A DNA stretch of 64,000 nt from Myxococcus sp. RHSTA-1-4 (GCF_020037125.1 NZ_JAIQDG010000010.1:205426-269425); one strand, 5' to 3'; counted from the stretch's first letter, positions 8,651 to 17,171 are shown. Notes: a model not told the origin generated them from the letters alone. Numbers and translations: made by a program.

Positions 8651-9031
8651 ATGGCCGCGGTGGAAATCACGAAGGACAATTTCAAGGAGACGGTGGCCAA
8701 GGAAGGCATCGTCATCCTGGACTGGTGGGCGGCGTGGTGCGGTCCGTGCCGTGCTTTCGCTCCCACCTTCGAGGCAGCCTCCACGAAGCACCCGGACATC
8801 GTCTTCGGGAAGATAGACACGGACGCGCAGCAGGAGCTGTCCGGCGCGTTCGAGATTCGCTCCATCCCGACGCTGATGGTCTTCCGTGACGGCATCCTCC
8901 TGTTCGAGCAGGCCGGAGCGCTGCCCGCGGCGGCGCTGGAGGACCTGGTCCGGCAGGTGCGTGCCCTGGACATGGAGCAGGTGAAGAAGGAAGTGGCGCA
9001 GCGCCGCGCCGGCGAGCCGCCCCAGGCCTGA
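8651..9031 (+). CDS. Thioredoxin
   Basis: 126 residues with the active site WCGPC (WWAAWCGPCRAFAPTF) and the cis-proline segment SIPTLMVFRDG. Standard thioredoxin length plus a ~15-residue charged tail (VKKEVAQRRAGEPPQA). Reduces protein disulfides in the cytoplasm. It lies 18 bp after the FKBP gene and is probably co-transcribed. Myxobacteria carry several thioredoxin paralogues, so trxA is not assigned. A strong hairpin follows at 9071. Confidence 0.95.
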   Translation: MAAVEITKDNFKETVAKEGIVILDWWAAWCGPCRAFAPTFEAASTKHPDIVFGKIDTDAQQELSGAFEIRSIPTLMVFRDGILLFEQAGALPAAALEDLVRQVRALDMEQVKKEVAQRRAGEPPQA

Positions 9032-9070
9032 CACGGGGCAGCCGCCTCACGAAGGCTCGCGCTTCATCCT

Positions 9071-9105
9071 CGGTGGCCGGGCTTCTCCGCAAGCCCTGGC
9101 CACCG
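9071..9105. terminator. Bidirectional hairpin between convergent genes
   Basis: CGGTGGCC-GGGCTT pairs with AAGCCC-T-GGCCACCG (14 bp with one bulged T, loop of 6). It sits between the thioredoxin stop (+) and the DUF2378 stop (-). No T run is present. Confidence 0.55.
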
Positions 9106-9137
9106 GCGGTGCCTGTGTGTCCGCGAGGGGCGGGGGT

Positions 9138-9722
9138 TCACCACTTCACGAGCAGCGTGAAGCTCGCGTAGGGGGGCTCGCCGGACTCGCGCTCCACCTG
9201 GAACGACAGGCCCGGGTTCGCCTTGAGCAGGCCGGCCAGGGACATGCCGCGGGCCCACGAGGGGCCGAAGTACTCGTCGCGGAAGATGAGCCGGGCCGAG
9301 CGGTCCGAGACGCGCTCGTACTCGCGCTCGCCGAAGGTGGCCGTGGCGCCGGCCATGCCCTGCGTGAGGGACAGGCCCTCGTTGGGGTCCCTGCCGGCGA
9401 CGGACAGCACCATCTCCCCCATGGGCGCGGCGAAGATGAGGTTGGCGGCGTGGACGGACAGCTTCTCCACGGCCTCCGCGTACGTCAGGCCGGTGGCTTC
9501 CAGCGCGCTCGCGCCCTGGTGGAGCGCCTGGAGGTACTCGCGCGCGGGGCGGAAGGCCGGCGCGTTCCGCGGCGCGGGCCCCTGCCGGGGAGCGGCGCCC
9601 TCCAGGGGCCTGCCCGTGAGCTTCTCGATGCTCTCCAGGAGGCTCTGCATGAAGAGGTCGAGCACCGTGTGCTCTGGCTGGCACAGCGCCATGCGCGCTT
9701 GCAGGTACTGTGGGGTGTCCAT
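9138..9722 (-). CDS. DUF2378 (TIGR02265) family protein
   Basis: 194 residues from ATG 9722, with AGGAG about 9 nt upstream; the much longer frame to 11030 runs through the kinase gene on the other strand and is a shadow. The pattern matches the large paralogous family largely confined to Myxococcales: EKLSVHAANLIFAAPMGEM, then GATATFGEREYERVSDRSAR, RLIFRDEYFGPSWARG and a C-terminal SFTLLVKW. No function is established for the family. No signal peptide or membrane helix is evident. The gene lies alone between two convergent or divergent neighbours. A second family member is at 34251. Confidence 0.85.
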   Translation of the reverse strand: MDTPQYLQARMALCQPEHTVLDLFMQSLLESIEKLTGRPLEGAAPRQGPAPRNAPAFRPAREYLQALHQGASALEATGLTYAEAVEKLSVHAANLIFAAPMGEMVLSVAGRDPNEGLSLTQGMAGATATFGEREYERVSDRSARLIFRDEYFGPSWARGMSLAGLLKANPGLSFQVERESGEPPYASFTLLVKW

Positions 9723-9911
9723 GGGACGCTCCTGGGGGCCGGTGGGTCTCTCCCCATCTAACCTCAGCACACGCGGGCCTGGGGAGCGGACAGCGGGGCG
9801 GGGGACGCGAATGACCCGCCGGGTGGAACGCCGGAACGAGGCGCCGTGTTGGAAAGAAGGCGTCACGCACCAGCCGGGCCGGTAGGGCCCCGGCTCTCCG
9901 CCTGTCCCTGC

Positions 9912-11159
9912 ATGCCTTCGACCTTCCCCCGGTTTCCCGCTACGTCTCCTGAAGTCCCGTCCGGCCTGGAGCCGCCCCGCGCGCGCATCCTCCTGGTGGA
10001 CGACGTCCCGGCCAACCTGCTGGCGCTCCAGGGCATCCTGGAGCCGCTGGGGCAGGAGGTGGTGTCGGCCCGCTCGGGTGAAGAGGCGCTGAGGGAGCTG
10101 CTGCGCGGGGACTTCGCCTGCATCCTGATGGACGTGCAGATGCCGGGGCTGGACGGCCTGGAGACGGCCCGCCTCATCCGGGCCCGTGAGCGGACGAAGC
10201 ACCTGCCCATCCTCTTCGTCACCGCCCTCAGCCGCGAGGCCGCCTACGTCACCCGGGGCTACGCGCAGGGCGCGGTGGACTACCTGCTCAAGCCGGTGGA
10301 CCCGGACATCCTGCGGGCGAAGGTGCAGGTGTTCGTGGACCTGTACGTGCGCGGCGAGCTGGTGAAGCGGCAGGCGCTGGAGCTGGCGGCGCGCCGGCGG
10401 GCGGAGGAGGAGCTGCAGCGCGCGGCGGAGCTGGAGCAGCAACTGGTGGGCATCGTGGGCCATGACATCCGCACGCCCCTGTCCGTCATCCTCACCTCGG
10501 CGAAGGGCCAGCTCTCCAAGGGCTTGCTGGAGCCGGAGCAGCGCCAGGCCTTCGAGCGCGTGGCCCGGGGCGGCGAGCGCATCCAGCGGATTGTCGACCT
10601 GCTGCTGGACTTCACCCGCGCCCGGCTGGGCGGAGGCATCCCCGTCATTCCCCACGCGGGGGACCTGAACGACTTGTGCCACAGGGTGGTGGACGAGCTG
10701 CACGTGGCGCGGCCGGGGCGCGTCATCCGGTGTGAATTCGGGTGCGACCGCCTGCACGGCACCTGGGATTTGGAGCGGATGGCGCAGGCGCTGTCCAACC
10801 TGCTGGACAACGCCCTGAAGTACAGCCCGGAGGGCTCTCCGGTCCGCCTCTCCACCTGGGAGGAGGGGGAGGCCGTCTTCCTCGAGGTCCACAACGAGGG
10901 GGAGCCCATTCCTCCGGAGCTGCTGCCGCACCTGTTCGCGCCGTTCCGGCGCGCGGGCGGCACCGAGGCGGCCGCGCGGGAGAGCCTGGGACTGGGCCTC
11001 TACATCGCCCACAGCATCGTCCAGGCGCACCAGGGTTCGCTCAGCGTGCGCTCCATCGCCGGCGAGGGCACCGCGTTCCGCATCTGCCTGCCGCGCGGCC
11101 CGGGCGTGCCGCGGCCGAGCGCCAGTGAAGAGGCGGCGCGGGTGCCGCTGACGGCCTGA
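9912..11159 (+). CDS. Hybrid sensor kinase: receiver domain followed by histidine kinase
   Basis: 415 residues. Residues ~25-145 are a response-regulator receiver (ILLVDDVPANL, phosphoacceptor Asp in CILMDVQMPGLDG, conserved Lys in YLLKPVDPD). A coiled coil (LELAARRRAEEELQRAAELE) leads to HisKA with the H-box IVGHDIRTPLSVI. HATPase follows with N-box LSNLLDNALKYSP and G2 box LGLGLYIAHSIVQ. The G1 box is the HNEGEPIP variant. No transmembrane helix, so a cytoplasmic kinase whose activity may be set by its own receiver. ATG 9912 lacks a good ribosome site; GTG 9846 is an in-frame alternative. No cognate regulator is adjacent, as is common in myxobacteria. Confidence 0.93.
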   Translation: MPSTFPRFPATSPEVPSGLEPPRARILLVDDVPANLLALQGILEPLGQEVVSARSGEEALRELLRGDFACILMDVQMPGLDGLETARLIRARERTKHLPILFVTALSREAAYVTRGYAQGAVDYLLKPVDPDILRAKVQVFVDLYVRGELVKRQALELAARRRAEEELQRAAELEQQLVGIVGHDIRTPLSVILTSAKGQLSKGLLEPEQRQAFERVARGGERIQRIVDLLLDFTRARLGGGIPVIPHAGDLNDLCHRVVDELHVARPGRVIRCEFGCDRLHGTWDLERMAQALSNLLDNALKYSPEGSPVRLSTWEEGEAVFLEVHNEGEPIPPELLPHLFAPFRRAGGTEAAARESLGLGLYIAHSIVQAHQGSLSVRSIAGEGTAFRICLPRGPGVPRPSASEEAARVPLTA

Positions 11160-11184
11160 GTCCGGGCGGTCCGCGGGCGTCCTC

Positions 11185-12072
11185 TCACTTCACGACGGTG
11201 CACACGCCTCCGCCGTTGAGGTGGGCCTGGTCGACGATGCTCTGGGTGATGAACTCCTGGAGCGTCCGCACGTCATACGCGCCGGGAAGGTAGACGACGG
11301 GCTGGCCCTGGGCGTCCTTCAGCTCCTGCCCGTCGCGGCCCCGCAGGTCGGTGAGCTGCTGCGCGGCGAGGCCCTCGGGGGTGATGACACCGTCCGCGCC
11401 GGCGGTGGCGGCGATGGCGTCGAAGCGGAGCAACACGCCTTTGTGGGTGCCCAGCCGGTCATAGAACATGTGCTCGGCGTGGATGGTGACCTCCGCCTCC
11501 GCCACGGAGGCCTCCGGCACGATGATGCCCTGGGTGCCGTCCACGCCGTTGATGCAGCTCTTCATGAGCGCATCCACGGGGAAGCCCATGCGGAAGGTGA
11601 GCACGCCCACGCCGGCCTTCACCGCGCGTCCCTCCACGAAGTAGCTGAAGCCTCGCTCGCGCATCATCGCCACGTCGTCCGCGGACACCTGCCCGTCCGC
11701 CAACTCGGTACGCTCCTCGGGCGGGCTCACCCGGAAGCCCACGTCCCAGCGGCCCGCCGGCAGCCCCTTCAGCTCCGTCAGGGGGATGTCGCCCTTCTGC
11801 ACGTCCACCAGCACGTGCCGGTGGCTCGTGTGGACCTCGCCGGACGCGGAGGTGAGGGTGAAGTCCCCCAGCGACACCAGGTACCGGGTGAACTGGACGG
11901 ACCATCCGTCCTGGAAGAGGGTGTCCGGCAGGCCACGCTGGGTGCCGTCACCTCCGCTCATCGTCACCTTCACGTCGCCGGTGGCCACGTTGTCGCAGGC
12001 GGTGCCCACGAGCATCCAGGCCACCAGCGCCACGCACCACCCCATCCGGGACTGCCGCTGCCGGGTCTTCAT
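11185..12072 (-). CDS. Secreted lipoprotein, GWxV/His-rich companion of the TonB receptor
   Basis: 295 residues from ATG 12072; the in-frame TTG at 12093 lies inside the palindrome. The signal ends in a lipobox (AWMLVGTAC). The first conserved stretch, FQDGWSVQFTRYLVSLGDFT, aligns with TGWRVRLSSGLMVLGPIYLF of the protein at 14739, so the two are distant relatives. Histidines cluster in TSHRHVLVDV and VTIHAEHMFYDRLGTH, plausible metal ligands. It loosely resembles MbnP-type 'metallo-mystery' proteins, but I cannot assign it firmly. It is divergent from the TonB receptor, with a GCAAC-N3-GTTGC palindrome between a TTGACT -35 and the start codon. There is no Shine-Dalgarno, so the message may be leaderless or nearly so. 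Confidence 0.8.
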   Translation of the reverse strand: MKTRQRQSRMGWCVALVAWMLVGTACDNVATGDVKVTMSGGDGTQRGLPDTLFQDGWSVQFTRYLVSLGDFTLTSASGEVHTSHRHVLVDVQKGDIPLTELKGLPAGRWDVGFRVSPPEERTELADGQVSADDVAMMRERGFSYFVEGRAVKAGVGVLTFRMGFPVDALMKSCINGVDGTQGIIVPEASVAEAEVTIHAEHMFYDRLGTHKGVLLRFDAIAATAGADGVITPEGLAAQQLTDLRGRDGQELKDAQGQPVVYLPGAYDVRTLQEFITQSIVDQAHLNGGGVCTVVK

Positions 12073-12085
12073 GCAATAGCTAAGT

Positions 12086-12105
12086 AAATGCAACTTTGTT
12101 GCGAG
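12086..12105. promoter_or_regulatory. Operator-like palindrome, site A (receptor/lipoprotein divergent promoter)
   Basis: AAATGCAACTTTGTTGCGAG: GCAAC (12090-12094), TTT, GTTGC (12098-12102), a perfect 5-3-5 inverted repeat in an AT-rich patch. On the minus strand TTGACT (12104-12109) directly precedes it, so the palindrome fills the -35/-10 spacer, a classic repressor position. The same core recurs at 21227, 21968 and, as half-sites, 23510-23539. Confidence 0.7.
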
Positions 12106-12186
12106 TCAATCCAGGGGTGGTGTATCTGAGTTCGTCCGGTCCGGGGCTCTGGAGGCCCGCCGCCGTCTGGAGCGAGGTCATCACCC

Positions 12187-14742
12187 GTGTGGATTCCGAC
12201 TCTGGTGCTCTGCGTGCTGAGCGCCACGGCCGAAGTGCCCGTGACGCCGCCCGTCCCGCTGGAGGCGCCGCCCCCGGTGTTGCCCGCGGACGTCCCTCCT
12301 CCGGAGATTCCCGCCACCGTCCTGCTGCGCGTCACCATCGACACGGAGGGAGCGGTGTCCCACGTGGAGGTGCGGCAGACGGCGGGTGTGCACTTCGACC
12401 GTGCCGCCATGGCCGCCGCGGTGCGCTGGCGGTTCCAGCCGGCGAGGCGCGGAGAGGTCCCCATCGAGGTGCGGGCGGATGTGCCCGTCACCTTCGTGCC
12501 CCCGGTGCACGGGCACCATGTGGAGACGGTGGAAGGTGGGACGGAGGCCGTGGGGGCGGACGTGCCTCCGGGAGATGGGGGCGTTGCCTCGACCGGGGTG
12601 GAGGCTGCTGCGCCGGACGCGGGAATCCCTGTGGCGGCCTCGGACGCGCCGGCCTTCTCCACCACGGTGCGTGGCACCGCGAGCGCGCCGCCGCCGGTGG
12701 CGGTGGGGGACTTCCACATTCCCGTGGGGCAGCTCGCGGACGTGCCGCGCAACTCGGCGTCGGACCTGATGCTGCTGGCGCCCGGTGTCATGCTGGCCAA
12801 CCACGGCGGAGAGGGCCACGCGGAGAGCATCTTCATCCGGGGCTTCGATGCGGGCGAGGGCAAGGACGTGGAGCTGCGCCTCAACGGCGTGCCCCTCAAC
12901 GAGGTCTCCCACGCGCACGGCCACGGCTACGCGGACACCTACTTCATCATCCCGGAGCTGGTCGAAGCGCTGCGCGTCACCGAGGGGCCGTATGACCCGT
13001 CGCAGGGAGACTTCGGGGTGGCGGGCACGGTGGAGTACCAGCTCGGCCTGCCGCGCCGTGGCCTCATGGCCTCCGCCAGCTACGGCAGCTTCGCCTCGCG
13101 CCGGCTGGCGCTGGTGTGGGGCCCGCCCGAGTCCAGCGACGCCACCTTCGTCGGGCTCCTGCTGCGCCAGGGCCACGGCTTCGGTCCCAACCGCGCGTAT
13201 GCCAACGCGGGCGCCATGGCGCAGGTGGAGCTGCGGCTGGGGGACGAGACGCGGCTGCGCCTGTTCGGCACCAGCTACGGGGCGCGCTTCTCCTCCGCGG
13301 GCGTGGTGCGGGAGACGGACGTGGTGGACGCGCGGCTGCCGTGCGACACCGACGCGGACTCACAGTTCTTCTGCCTCTACGACGCCAACCAGGGCGGTGC
13401 GGGCCAGCGCCACATCCTCTCCGCGGAGCTGACGTCGCGCCTGAAGCGGGGCGGGCGGCTCGTGCAGCAGGGGTACGTCATCCTCCGGCAGATGCGCATC
13501 CGCGACAACTTCACGGGGTTCCTGCAGGACTCGCCACCCGGGGACGAGGCGCAGCGAGGCGACAACACGGAGGGCTACTACCGGGGCTCCACCGTGGGGC
13601 TGCGCGGGCGCTACACGCCGGGACTCACGCTGTTCAAGCAGCCACAGCCGCTGGAGCTGGGGTACGTGGCCCGCTTCGACGACGTGCGCACGCGCTCGCG
13701 ACGCCTGCGGGACAGCGGCGGCGCGCCCTACACCACCCTGTTCGACAACCAGGTGCGCACCACCCAGCTGGGGGCGTACGCGTCGCTGCGCGCGGCCCCG
13801 CGCCCATGGCTCACCCTGCGCGGCGGCGTGCGGCTGGACACCTTCCTCTTCGGCGTGGACGACGAGAACCGGCCCGCCACGGACCGCGACGGTCCTCGCA
13901 TTCCCGAGGAGTCCCTGGAGGCGTACGGCTTCTTCGCCAGCCCTCGTGCCACCGCCGAGGTGCGGCTGTCGCCCCGGCTCACCTGGCTCACCAGCGCGGG
14001 CCTGGGCGCGCGCTCCAGCGACGCGGCCGCGCTGTCCGACGCGGAGCTGGCGCCGTACGCGCGCGTGGCCTCCGGCGAGACGGGGCTGGGCTGGCGGCTG
14101 GAGGGCGGGGGCCGGCCGTACACGCTGGAGGCGCGCGGCGCCTTCTTCGCCACGCGCGTGTCGCAGGACTTCGTGTTCGACGAGCGGCTCGGCCGCAACC
14201 AGCCCATCGGCGCCTCGCAGCGGCTGGGCGCCTTCGTCAGCGCGCGTGGGACGTGGGAGCAGCGCCTGGACGTGCAGGCGTCCGTCGCCTGGGCTCGCGC
14301 CACGCTGCCCGCGCCGGGTGCCTCCTCGTGGAAGCTGTGGGACGGCACGGTGATGCCGTACATCCCCCAGTTGCTGGGGCGGTTGGACGCGTCGCTGCGC
14401 GGTACCACCACGGTGGCGGGGGAGCGGCTGGGGTGGAACGTGGCGCTGGGGCACAGCGCCATCGGCCCCAAGCCCCTGCCGCTGGACCGGTACAGCGAGG
14501 CCATCTTCCTCTTCGACGTGGCCACGCGCGCGCGCTGGGAGGCGCTGGAGGTGGGCCTGTCGGTGGAGAACCTCCTGGACACGCGCTGGCGTGAGTCGGA
14601 GTTCAACTACGTCTCCAACTTCCGCGGCCCGGACGCGCCCGCGTCACTGATGGCCACGCGGCACTTCTCCGCGGGCGCGCCGCGCACCTTCACGGGCACC
14701 TTCACCGTGTACCTGGACCTCCAGGAGGAGGACTCGCCATGA
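12187..14742 (+). CDS. TonB-dependent receptor with N-terminal TonB-C-like domain and His-rich plug loop
   Basis: 851 residues from GTG 12187, with GAGG ~9 nt upstream. After the signal peptide (MWIPTLVLCVLSATAE), residues ~38-105 match the C-terminal domain of TonB (ATVLLRVTIDTEGAVSHVEV, then AAMAAAVRWRFQPARRGEV), a fusion common in myxobacterial receptors. The plug (~residues 175-290) contains IFIRGFDAGEG, LRLNGVPLNEVSHAHGHGYA and QGDFGVAGTVEYQLGL. His242, His244 and His246 form an HAHGH cluster, which suggests a metal ligand. The rest is a 22-strand-type barrel. First gene of an operon: it overlaps the next gene by 4 bp. Probably imports a metal or metal complex; the identity is inference. 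Confidence 0.93.
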   Translation: MWIPTLVLCVLSATAEVPVTPPVPLEAPPPVLPADVPPPEIPATVLLRVTIDTEGAVSHVEVRQTAGVHFDRAAMAAAVRWRFQPARRGEVPIEVRADVPVTFVPPVHGHHVETVEGGTEAVGADVPPGDGGVASTGVEAAAPDAGIPVAASDAPAFSTTVRGTASAPPPVAVGDFHIPVGQLADVPRNSASDLMLLAPGVMLANHGGEGHAESIFIRGFDAGEGKDVELRLNGVPLNEVSHAHGHGYADTYFIIPELVEALRVTEGPYDPSQGDFGVAGTVEYQLGLPRRGLMASASYGSFASRRLALVWGPPESSDATFVGLLLRQGHGFGPNRAYANAGAMAQVELRLGDETRLRLFGTSYGARFSSAGVVRETDVVDARLPCDTDADSQFFCLYDANQGGAGQRHILSAELTSRLKRGGRLVQQGYVILRQMRIRDNFTGFLQDSPPGDEAQRGDNTEGYYRGSTVGLRGRYTPGLTLFKQPQPLELGYVARFDDVRTRSRRLRDSGGAPYTTLFDNQVRTTQLGAYASLRAAPRPWLTLRGGVRLDTFLFGVDDENRPATDRDGPRIPEESLEAYGFFASPRATAEVRLSPRLTWLTSAGLGARSSDAAALSDAELAPYARVASGETGLGWRLEGGGRPYTLEARGAFFATRVSQDFVFDERLGRNQPIGASQRLGAFVSARGTWEQRLDVQASVAWARATLPAPGASSWKLWDGTVMPYIPQLLGRLDASLRGTTTVAGERLGWNVALGHSAIGPKPLPLDRYSEAIFLFDVATRARWEALEVGLSVENLLDTRWRESEFNYVSNFRGPDAPASLMATRHFSAGAPRTFTGTFTVYLDLQEEDSP

Positions 14743-15719
14743 CGTCCCCGCTGAGCACCACCCGCCGTGCCTTCACGCTGATGCTGGGCTCGGCGCTCGC
14801 GGGAGGTGTGGCCGCGTGCGGCCTGTCCGGCACCGGTGGCCGCGCCATCACCTTCCGCATGGGGCTGCGCACCGCGCTCGCGCCCGGCGAGACGGTGCCC
14901 GGCGAGTTCACCACCGATACCGGCTGGCGTGTGCGGCTGTCCTCGGGCCTGATGGTGCTGGGCCCCATCTACCTCTTCGAGAACGCGTCGCCGTTGCAGG
15001 CGCGGGCCGCCGCGCGTGTGCACGAGGGAGCGTCTTTCTCCGGGGGCGGGTCGCCGTCGCAGGCCCGAGCCGGCGCGTCCCGCCTGTCGCGGCGGCTGGG
15101 CGAGTGGCTGCTGCCCGCGGCTCATGCGCACGAGGGGGACTTCTTCTCCGGCGGCCGGGTGCTGGGCGAGTGGGACCGCGAGGTGGTGTTCGACCTGATG
15201 GCGGGAGGCGGCGAGGCGCGCGTGCTCGGGCGCTCGCCGGGAATCGCGGGGATGGCGCGTTCCTTCTCGATGCTGCTCCAGCCGCCCTCGAAGGCGCTGG
15301 GCGCGGAGGCGGCGCCGCTGAATGGGCACTCGGTGGTGCTGGAGGGCACGGCTTTCCGCCAGGAGCAGCGCGTCCCCTTCCGCGTGACGATGGACTTCCC
15401 TCCACCGCTGGAGTTGCAGCGCGTGGACTTCGTGCCCATCGAGGTGGAGCTGGACGACGAGGGACTGTTCGTCGTGGAGGTGCAGCCGCACCGCTGGTTC
15501 GAGGGCGCGCACTTCGACCGGCTGACGGTGCTGCCCGGCGGTGCCACGGTGGACGTGACGCCGGAGACGCAGGTGCACCGCGCCCTCTCCGTCAACGTGC
15601 GGCGCCACACCGCCTTCGCCGGGACGTGGGAGCCCGCCTACGACTCCCGGGAGCCCGGGGCCGGCGGAGGTCACGGTGCCCGAGATACGACACCCGAGCT
15701 TCCGGACCGTGACTCGTGA
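14739..15719 (+). CDS. Tat-type lipoprotein, GWxV family, receptor companion
   Basis: 326 residues; ATG 14739 overlaps the receptor stop (ATGA). The N-terminus has a twin-arginine motif (TTRRAFTLMLGSALAGG) and a lipobox (GGVAAC). The segment TGWRVRLSSGLMVLGPIYLF aligns with FQDGWSVQFTRYLVSLGDFT of the lipoprotein across the divergent promoter. Two similar His motifs occur, RVHEGASFSGGG and HAHEGDFFSGGR, followed by EVQPHRWFEGAHF and QVHRALSVNVRRH. The His spacing suggests metal binding in the periplasm. Translational coupling to the receptor implies a shared transport job. No named family recognised. Confidence 0.82.
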   Translation: MTSPLSTTRRAFTLMLGSALAGGVAACGLSGTGGRAITFRMGLRTALAPGETVPGEFTTDTGWRVRLSSGLMVLGPIYLFENASPLQARAAARVHEGASFSGGGSPSQARAGASRLSRRLGEWLLPAAHAHEGDFFSGGRVLGEWDREVVFDLMAGGGEARVLGRSPGIAGMARSFSMLLQPPSKALGAEAAPLNGHSVVLEGTAFRQEQRVPFRVTMDFPPPLELQRVDFVPIEVELDDEGLFVVEVQPHRWFEGAHFDRLTVLPGGATVDVTPETQVHRALSVNVRRHTAFAGTWEPAYDSREPGAGGGHGARDTTPELPDRDS

Positions 15720-16021
15720 GTGCGCCAGCTCCCGAGCCCTCTACCGTGGGACGGAATACCTTCGTGGGGCTGGTGGTGGCAGCGTTCATGGCCGTGGTGC
15801 TCCTGGTGGCGACCTGGGACCACCTGGGTGAGAAGCTCGGCTCCACGCTCCTGCCCATCACGACGGGCGCGCTCTTCCTCGACCCGCCGCTGCTCGTTTC
15901 GTTGCTCAGCCCCGCGTCGGGGCGGCCATCTTCCTGGGCTACACCGGGCGGTTCGTGGCGCTCCTCGTGGGGTGGCGGCGGAGGCAGCTTCGGCGGAGGC
16001 GGTGTCAGCTCGTTCTGGTAG
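15716..16021 (+). CDS. Small membrane protein with Gly-rich tail
   Basis: 101 residues; GTG 15716 overlaps the preceding stop, so it is the third gene of the receptor operon. One or two hydrophobic segments are present (FVGLVVAAFMAVVLLVATW and LLPITTGALFLDPPLLVSLL). The tail WGGGGGSFGGGGVSSFW resembles the glycine-rich ends of YgcG/TPM-type proteins. The stretch before the tail (PASGRPSSWATPGGSWRSS) is unlike that family. A neighbouring frame reads AAIFLGYTGRFVALLVGW, so a frameshift is possible. Function unknown. Confidence 0.55.
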   Translation: MSAPAPEPSTVGRNTFVGLVVAAFMAVVLLVATWDHLGEKLGSTLLPITTGALFLDPPLLVSLLSPASGRPSSWATPGGSWRSSWGGGGGSFGGGGVSSFW

Positions 16022-16227
16022 GAGGGTGCGAGGCGCGACGCCCCTGGCCGACATCCAAGGGTCGTCCCTGACCCAACAACAAGTCGCAAGCGACCGCGTC
16101 TCGTTCGGGCAGAGAAGCAATCTCTTGGGGGATGGCTGGGGAGCGTGGTCACGGTGATTCACGCGCTAGCCGTCCATGGGGAGCGGCATGGGCCGGCGAC
16201 CCAGCGTCCCCCAGGAGGGACGAATTA

Positions 16228-16776
16228 ATGTTGAACAGAATTACCAATTTTGATGTGGAGCCGGACGTGGAGTGGGTCCGGGATCAGACTCAGGAGCGAA
16301 CGGATACGGTCGTGGGCATCATGCTCATCCGGCTGCACCAGCTTCAGGATGCTCGCGCCCGTGGAGATGCAGAAGCCGCAGAGCGAGCCGAACTGGCACT
16401 GACCGGCATGTTCATGATGGCCGGGGACTCACCCCGGACGGCGTACGACCGGGTGAGAAGGCTGCTGGGCCAGATCGATACAGCCGCACCTGAGACCTTG
16501 GTTCCTTGGTTCTGGCGCCGGGATCTGACGATGTTCCAGCGCATGGACGCGTGGCGACAATTCCTCGGCTACCAGCGCCTCCATGGGTCCGACACGGGAG
16601 TGGCTGCGACGCGCGACCGGCTTCTAGGAGCCCTCCTCGCCTGCGGATTGCCGCCGGATAGGGCGGGGGGGCAGCTCCAGGAGTTGGTGGCGAATGCAGC
16701 CGTCGCCCGCTGGTACGAGGAAGGGGGAGCCTCGGCTCTTCGCGGGTACGCGATCCGCTACGCACTCGCGCGGTGA
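16228..16776 (+). CDS. Hypothetical protein
   Basis: 182 residues from ATG 16228, where AGGAGGG lies 8-14 nt upstream; the longer frame from 16132 is rejected for that reason. The start region (GAATTAATGTTGAACAG) is much more AT-rich than its surroundings. The protein looks helical and charged, with no signal peptide, membrane helix or known motif (VEPDVEWVRDQTQERTDTVV; WYEEGGASALRGYAIRYALA at the end). No homologous family recognised. It is followed by a hairpin terminator at 16816, so it is transcribed alone. Confidence 0.65.
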   Translation: MLNRITNFDVEPDVEWVRDQTQERTDTVVGIMLIRLHQLQDARARGDAEAAERAELALTGMFMMAGDSPRTAYDRVRRLLGQIDTAAPETLVPWFWRRDLTMFQRMDAWRQFLGYQRLHGSDTGVAATRDRLLGALLACGLPPDRAGGQLQELVANAAVARWYEEGGASALRGYAIRYALAR

Positions 16777-16815
16777 GGCGCAGGTAGGCCGGACATTGGC
16801 ATCCGGGCGATGCGC

Positions 16816-16838
16816 GAGCCCCATCCAAGGTGGGGCTC
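16816..16838. terminator. Hairpin between convergent genes
   Basis: GAGCCCCA-TCCAAGG-TGGGGCTC, 8-bp perfect stem with 7-nt loop, between the stop of the gene at 16228 (+) and the short gene at 16856 (-). No T run. Confidence 0.55.
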
Positions 16839-16855
16839 CGTACCGCTCACGGGTC

Positions 16856-17089
16856 TCAGTTCTTGTAGTTGTCCACGATGGTTCGTTCGTGTTCCACCGG
16901 CTTCAGTTGTTCCGCGTCGATGCGGTACTTCACCCGCGGCTCGTAGAGGGTCGGACCGCCCGTGCAGCCGGACCCATAGGAGAGGTAGGTGACCGCGGGC
17001 CAGGCTCCCTCCAGGGAGGGGGAGGACCCCGGCGCGTTCGTATAGGGCTCCACGGCCGGGTCTCCTTGACGCTCGTCCGAGCAAGCCAT
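16856..17089 (-). CDS. Short hypothetical protein, possibly N-terminally truncated
   Basis: 77 residues from ATG 17089. The sequence has non-shadow character (VTYLSYGSGCTGG, PRVKYRIDAEQLKPVEHERT) but no known domain and no signal peptide. The frame stays open upstream to a TGA at ~17144 and reads GFRAIESDDEGAHECAMACS, which contains no ATG or GTG start. The gene may therefore be a decayed remnant of a longer secreted protein. It lies downstream of the cytochrome c gene on the same strand. Confidence 0.4.
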   Translation of the reverse strand: MACSDERQGDPAVEPYTNAPGSSPSLEGAWPAVTYLSYGSGCTGGPTLYEPRVKYRIDAEQLKPVEHERTIVDNYKN

Positions 17090-17171
17090 CGCGCATTCAT
17101 GAGCCCCTTCGTCGTCCGACTCGATGGCCCGGAATCCGAGTCAGGCTGATGGCGTGGGGATCTAAAGACCC

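Noticed and set aside
9723..11030. Upstream extension of the DUF2378 gene
   Set aside because: Runs antisense through the hybrid kinase; the family homology and AGGAG site place the start at 9722.
12086..12105. Firm call of a Zur or Fur box
   Set aside because: Symmetry and size fit, but the sequence is not a consensus I can name with certainty and no regulator gene is in the window.
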